Shown piece after piece: positions 63,195 through 64,000 of a stretch of 64,000 bases of DNA (positions are counted from its first letter, which is position 1; every line of letters begins with the position of its first letter). The notes under the pieces are model-generated. The model saw nothing but the letters and a program-made list of their open reading frames with translations. It was not told where the DNA came from and made no database searches. The stretch covers positions 38,884,201 through 38,948,200 of the forward strand of contig OX463810.1 of assembly GCA_949825045.1 (NCBI GenBank), read 5' to 3'. The position numbers were made by a program, and so were the translations under genes. The stretch comes from Argyresthia goedartella. Taxonomy: Eukaryota > Arthropoda > Insecta > Lepidoptera > Argyresthiidae.

Positions 63195-63533
63195 TGCAAG
63201 TATGACACTAAAATGGCGTATTTTGGTGTAGACCATACATATGCCAATCGACAAAGAAGTAAATTACAAATAACTAATACTCTTGGAAAAAATGTCGTAA
63301 AGTTGGGCATTTCTGTAATATTTCAGTTTGAAGATGTAGTTTTATTTTTATTTTACATCTTCAATATTACATCGTAAAGTTGGGCATTTCTGTGATACTT
63401 CGTACTGAGGTATCACAGAAATGCCCAACTTTACGATATTTTTCCAGAGTATTTGTTATTTTTAATTATATTCTCTATCCATTGGCATATGTTTTATAGT
63501 TCTACACCAAAATACGACATTTTAGTCATTGCA
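63195..63533. mobile_element. Foldback element with a 28-bp perfect hairpin
   Basis: The outer arms (about 63195-63320 and 63410-63533) are inverted copies with indels. Both hold AAAATG.CGTATTTTGGTGTAG and ATATGCCAAT. At the centre, 63371-63398 and 63410-63437 are perfect inverse copies around an 11-nt loop. GTCGTAAAGTTGGGCATTTC occurs a third time at 63295-63314, in the same orientation as the left central arm. Confidence 0.8.
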
Positions 63534-63667
63534 ACTTTTAGTAAGCCAGGCTCCATACAAAAATGTTCGATGTTTTTTCATATTATTTATCCCTATTATA
63601 ATCTGATTCTAAACAAGACATAACATACATACATAAACATTAACATTTACATACAGACACACACATT

Positions 63668-63726
63668 GCTTCTGGCCCCACACTAGAATACTCCGGTGTC
63701 GTGGGAACCCAGAAACAGCGACGTCA
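63668..63726 (+). repeat. Dispersed repeat, TTCTGGCC...AGCGACGTCA type
   Basis: GCTTCTGGCC, GTCGTGGGAACCC and CAGCGACGTCA, as at 8440-8498 next to BEL-A. Confidence 0.45.
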
Positions 63727-63824
63727 CACACATATTATATATAGGTTTACATTTACAATTATATGTTTGTTTTATATGTTAATTTATATGTATATAATAT
63801 TTATCGTTTGCAGTATTACAGAAA

Positions 63825-64000
63825 TAGAATAGAAATAGAAATAGAAATATATTTATTTGACAAATAAACACAAGGATATACAGAAAGAAAAAGAAACCAT
63901 ATTACAGTTCGGGGTTGAGGTTTTTAGATGCCAAAATGGTTTGAACTCAGCATGTGTTACGTGTAGCAGTGAGCTGCACGTAACGCTGGTTTTCAGCTCA
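63825..64000 (-). repeat. LINE 3' tail (minus), running off the window
   Basis: (AGAAAT)n at 63825-63848 followed by ATATTTATTTGAC, the same microsatellite-plus-TTTATT signature as at 8580, 40405 and 54085. A LINE body is expected beyond the window edge. Confidence 0.55.

Overview
This is eukaryotic, almost certainly insect DNA, and most likely from a moth or butterfly. No host gene could be supported. The window is an AT-rich transposon graveyard. Lepidoptera is inferred from the mix of elements: a maT (DD37D) transposon, BEL/Pao and Ty3/Gypsy LTR elements, CR1/Jockey-like LINEs whose 3' ends are short microsatellite tails, tRNA-derived SINEs, and a dispersed repeat with GAAGGGTTCCGTAC-type ends that I associate with lepidopteran genomes.

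Layout. 1-3.3 kb: a SINE edge and unassigned DNA. 3.3-7.4 kb: one decayed plus-strand LINE split by two DNA transposons, a broken mariner (about 3890-5136) and a maT element (5812-7118) whose transposase has a single internal stop. 8.5-30.6 kb: a 22-kb nested structure. BEL-A (+, 8504-30643, target duplication ATAAA) carries a 5'-truncated LINE in its 5' LTR (8580-9516), a Ty3/Gypsy element with apparently identical 801-bp LTRs in its leader (10359-16786), and a second BEL element, BEL-B (-, 23121-30518), in its 3' LTR. Every layer has a matching target-site duplication. 30.6-42.6 kb: SINE pieces, several MITEs, hairpins and LINE tails in otherwise unassigned DNA. 42.6-47.7 kb: an RTE-type LINE and two pieces of another LINE's C-terminal region, all minus strand. 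48.9-53.5 kb: a SINE, then tandem copies of a MITE, one of them interrupted by a 2.9-kb DNA transposon candidate with inverted arrays of subterminal motifs. 54.1-60.7 kb: a nearly full-length but broken LINE (-), a G-rich duplicated block, a 105-113-bp minisatellite and another LINE piece. 61.2-64 kb: a MITE with long terminal inverted repeats, a LINE 3' end, a foldback element and a LINE tail running off the edge.

The youngest and best organised unit is the Gypsy element. Its LTR has an hsp-promoter-like layout: two perfect three-unit heat-shock elements in a 58-bp tandem repeat, two further HSE-like sites and a TATA box. Its gag and pol are joined by a canonical GGGAAAC -1 slippery site followed by a possible H-type pseudoknot. 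Yet it carries two in-frame TAA codons although its LTRs look identical. The two BEL copies have nearly the same coding region but different LTRs, and their defects are complementary.

All calls come from reading the sequence by eye. No database search or alignment was run, so family names are recognition-level.
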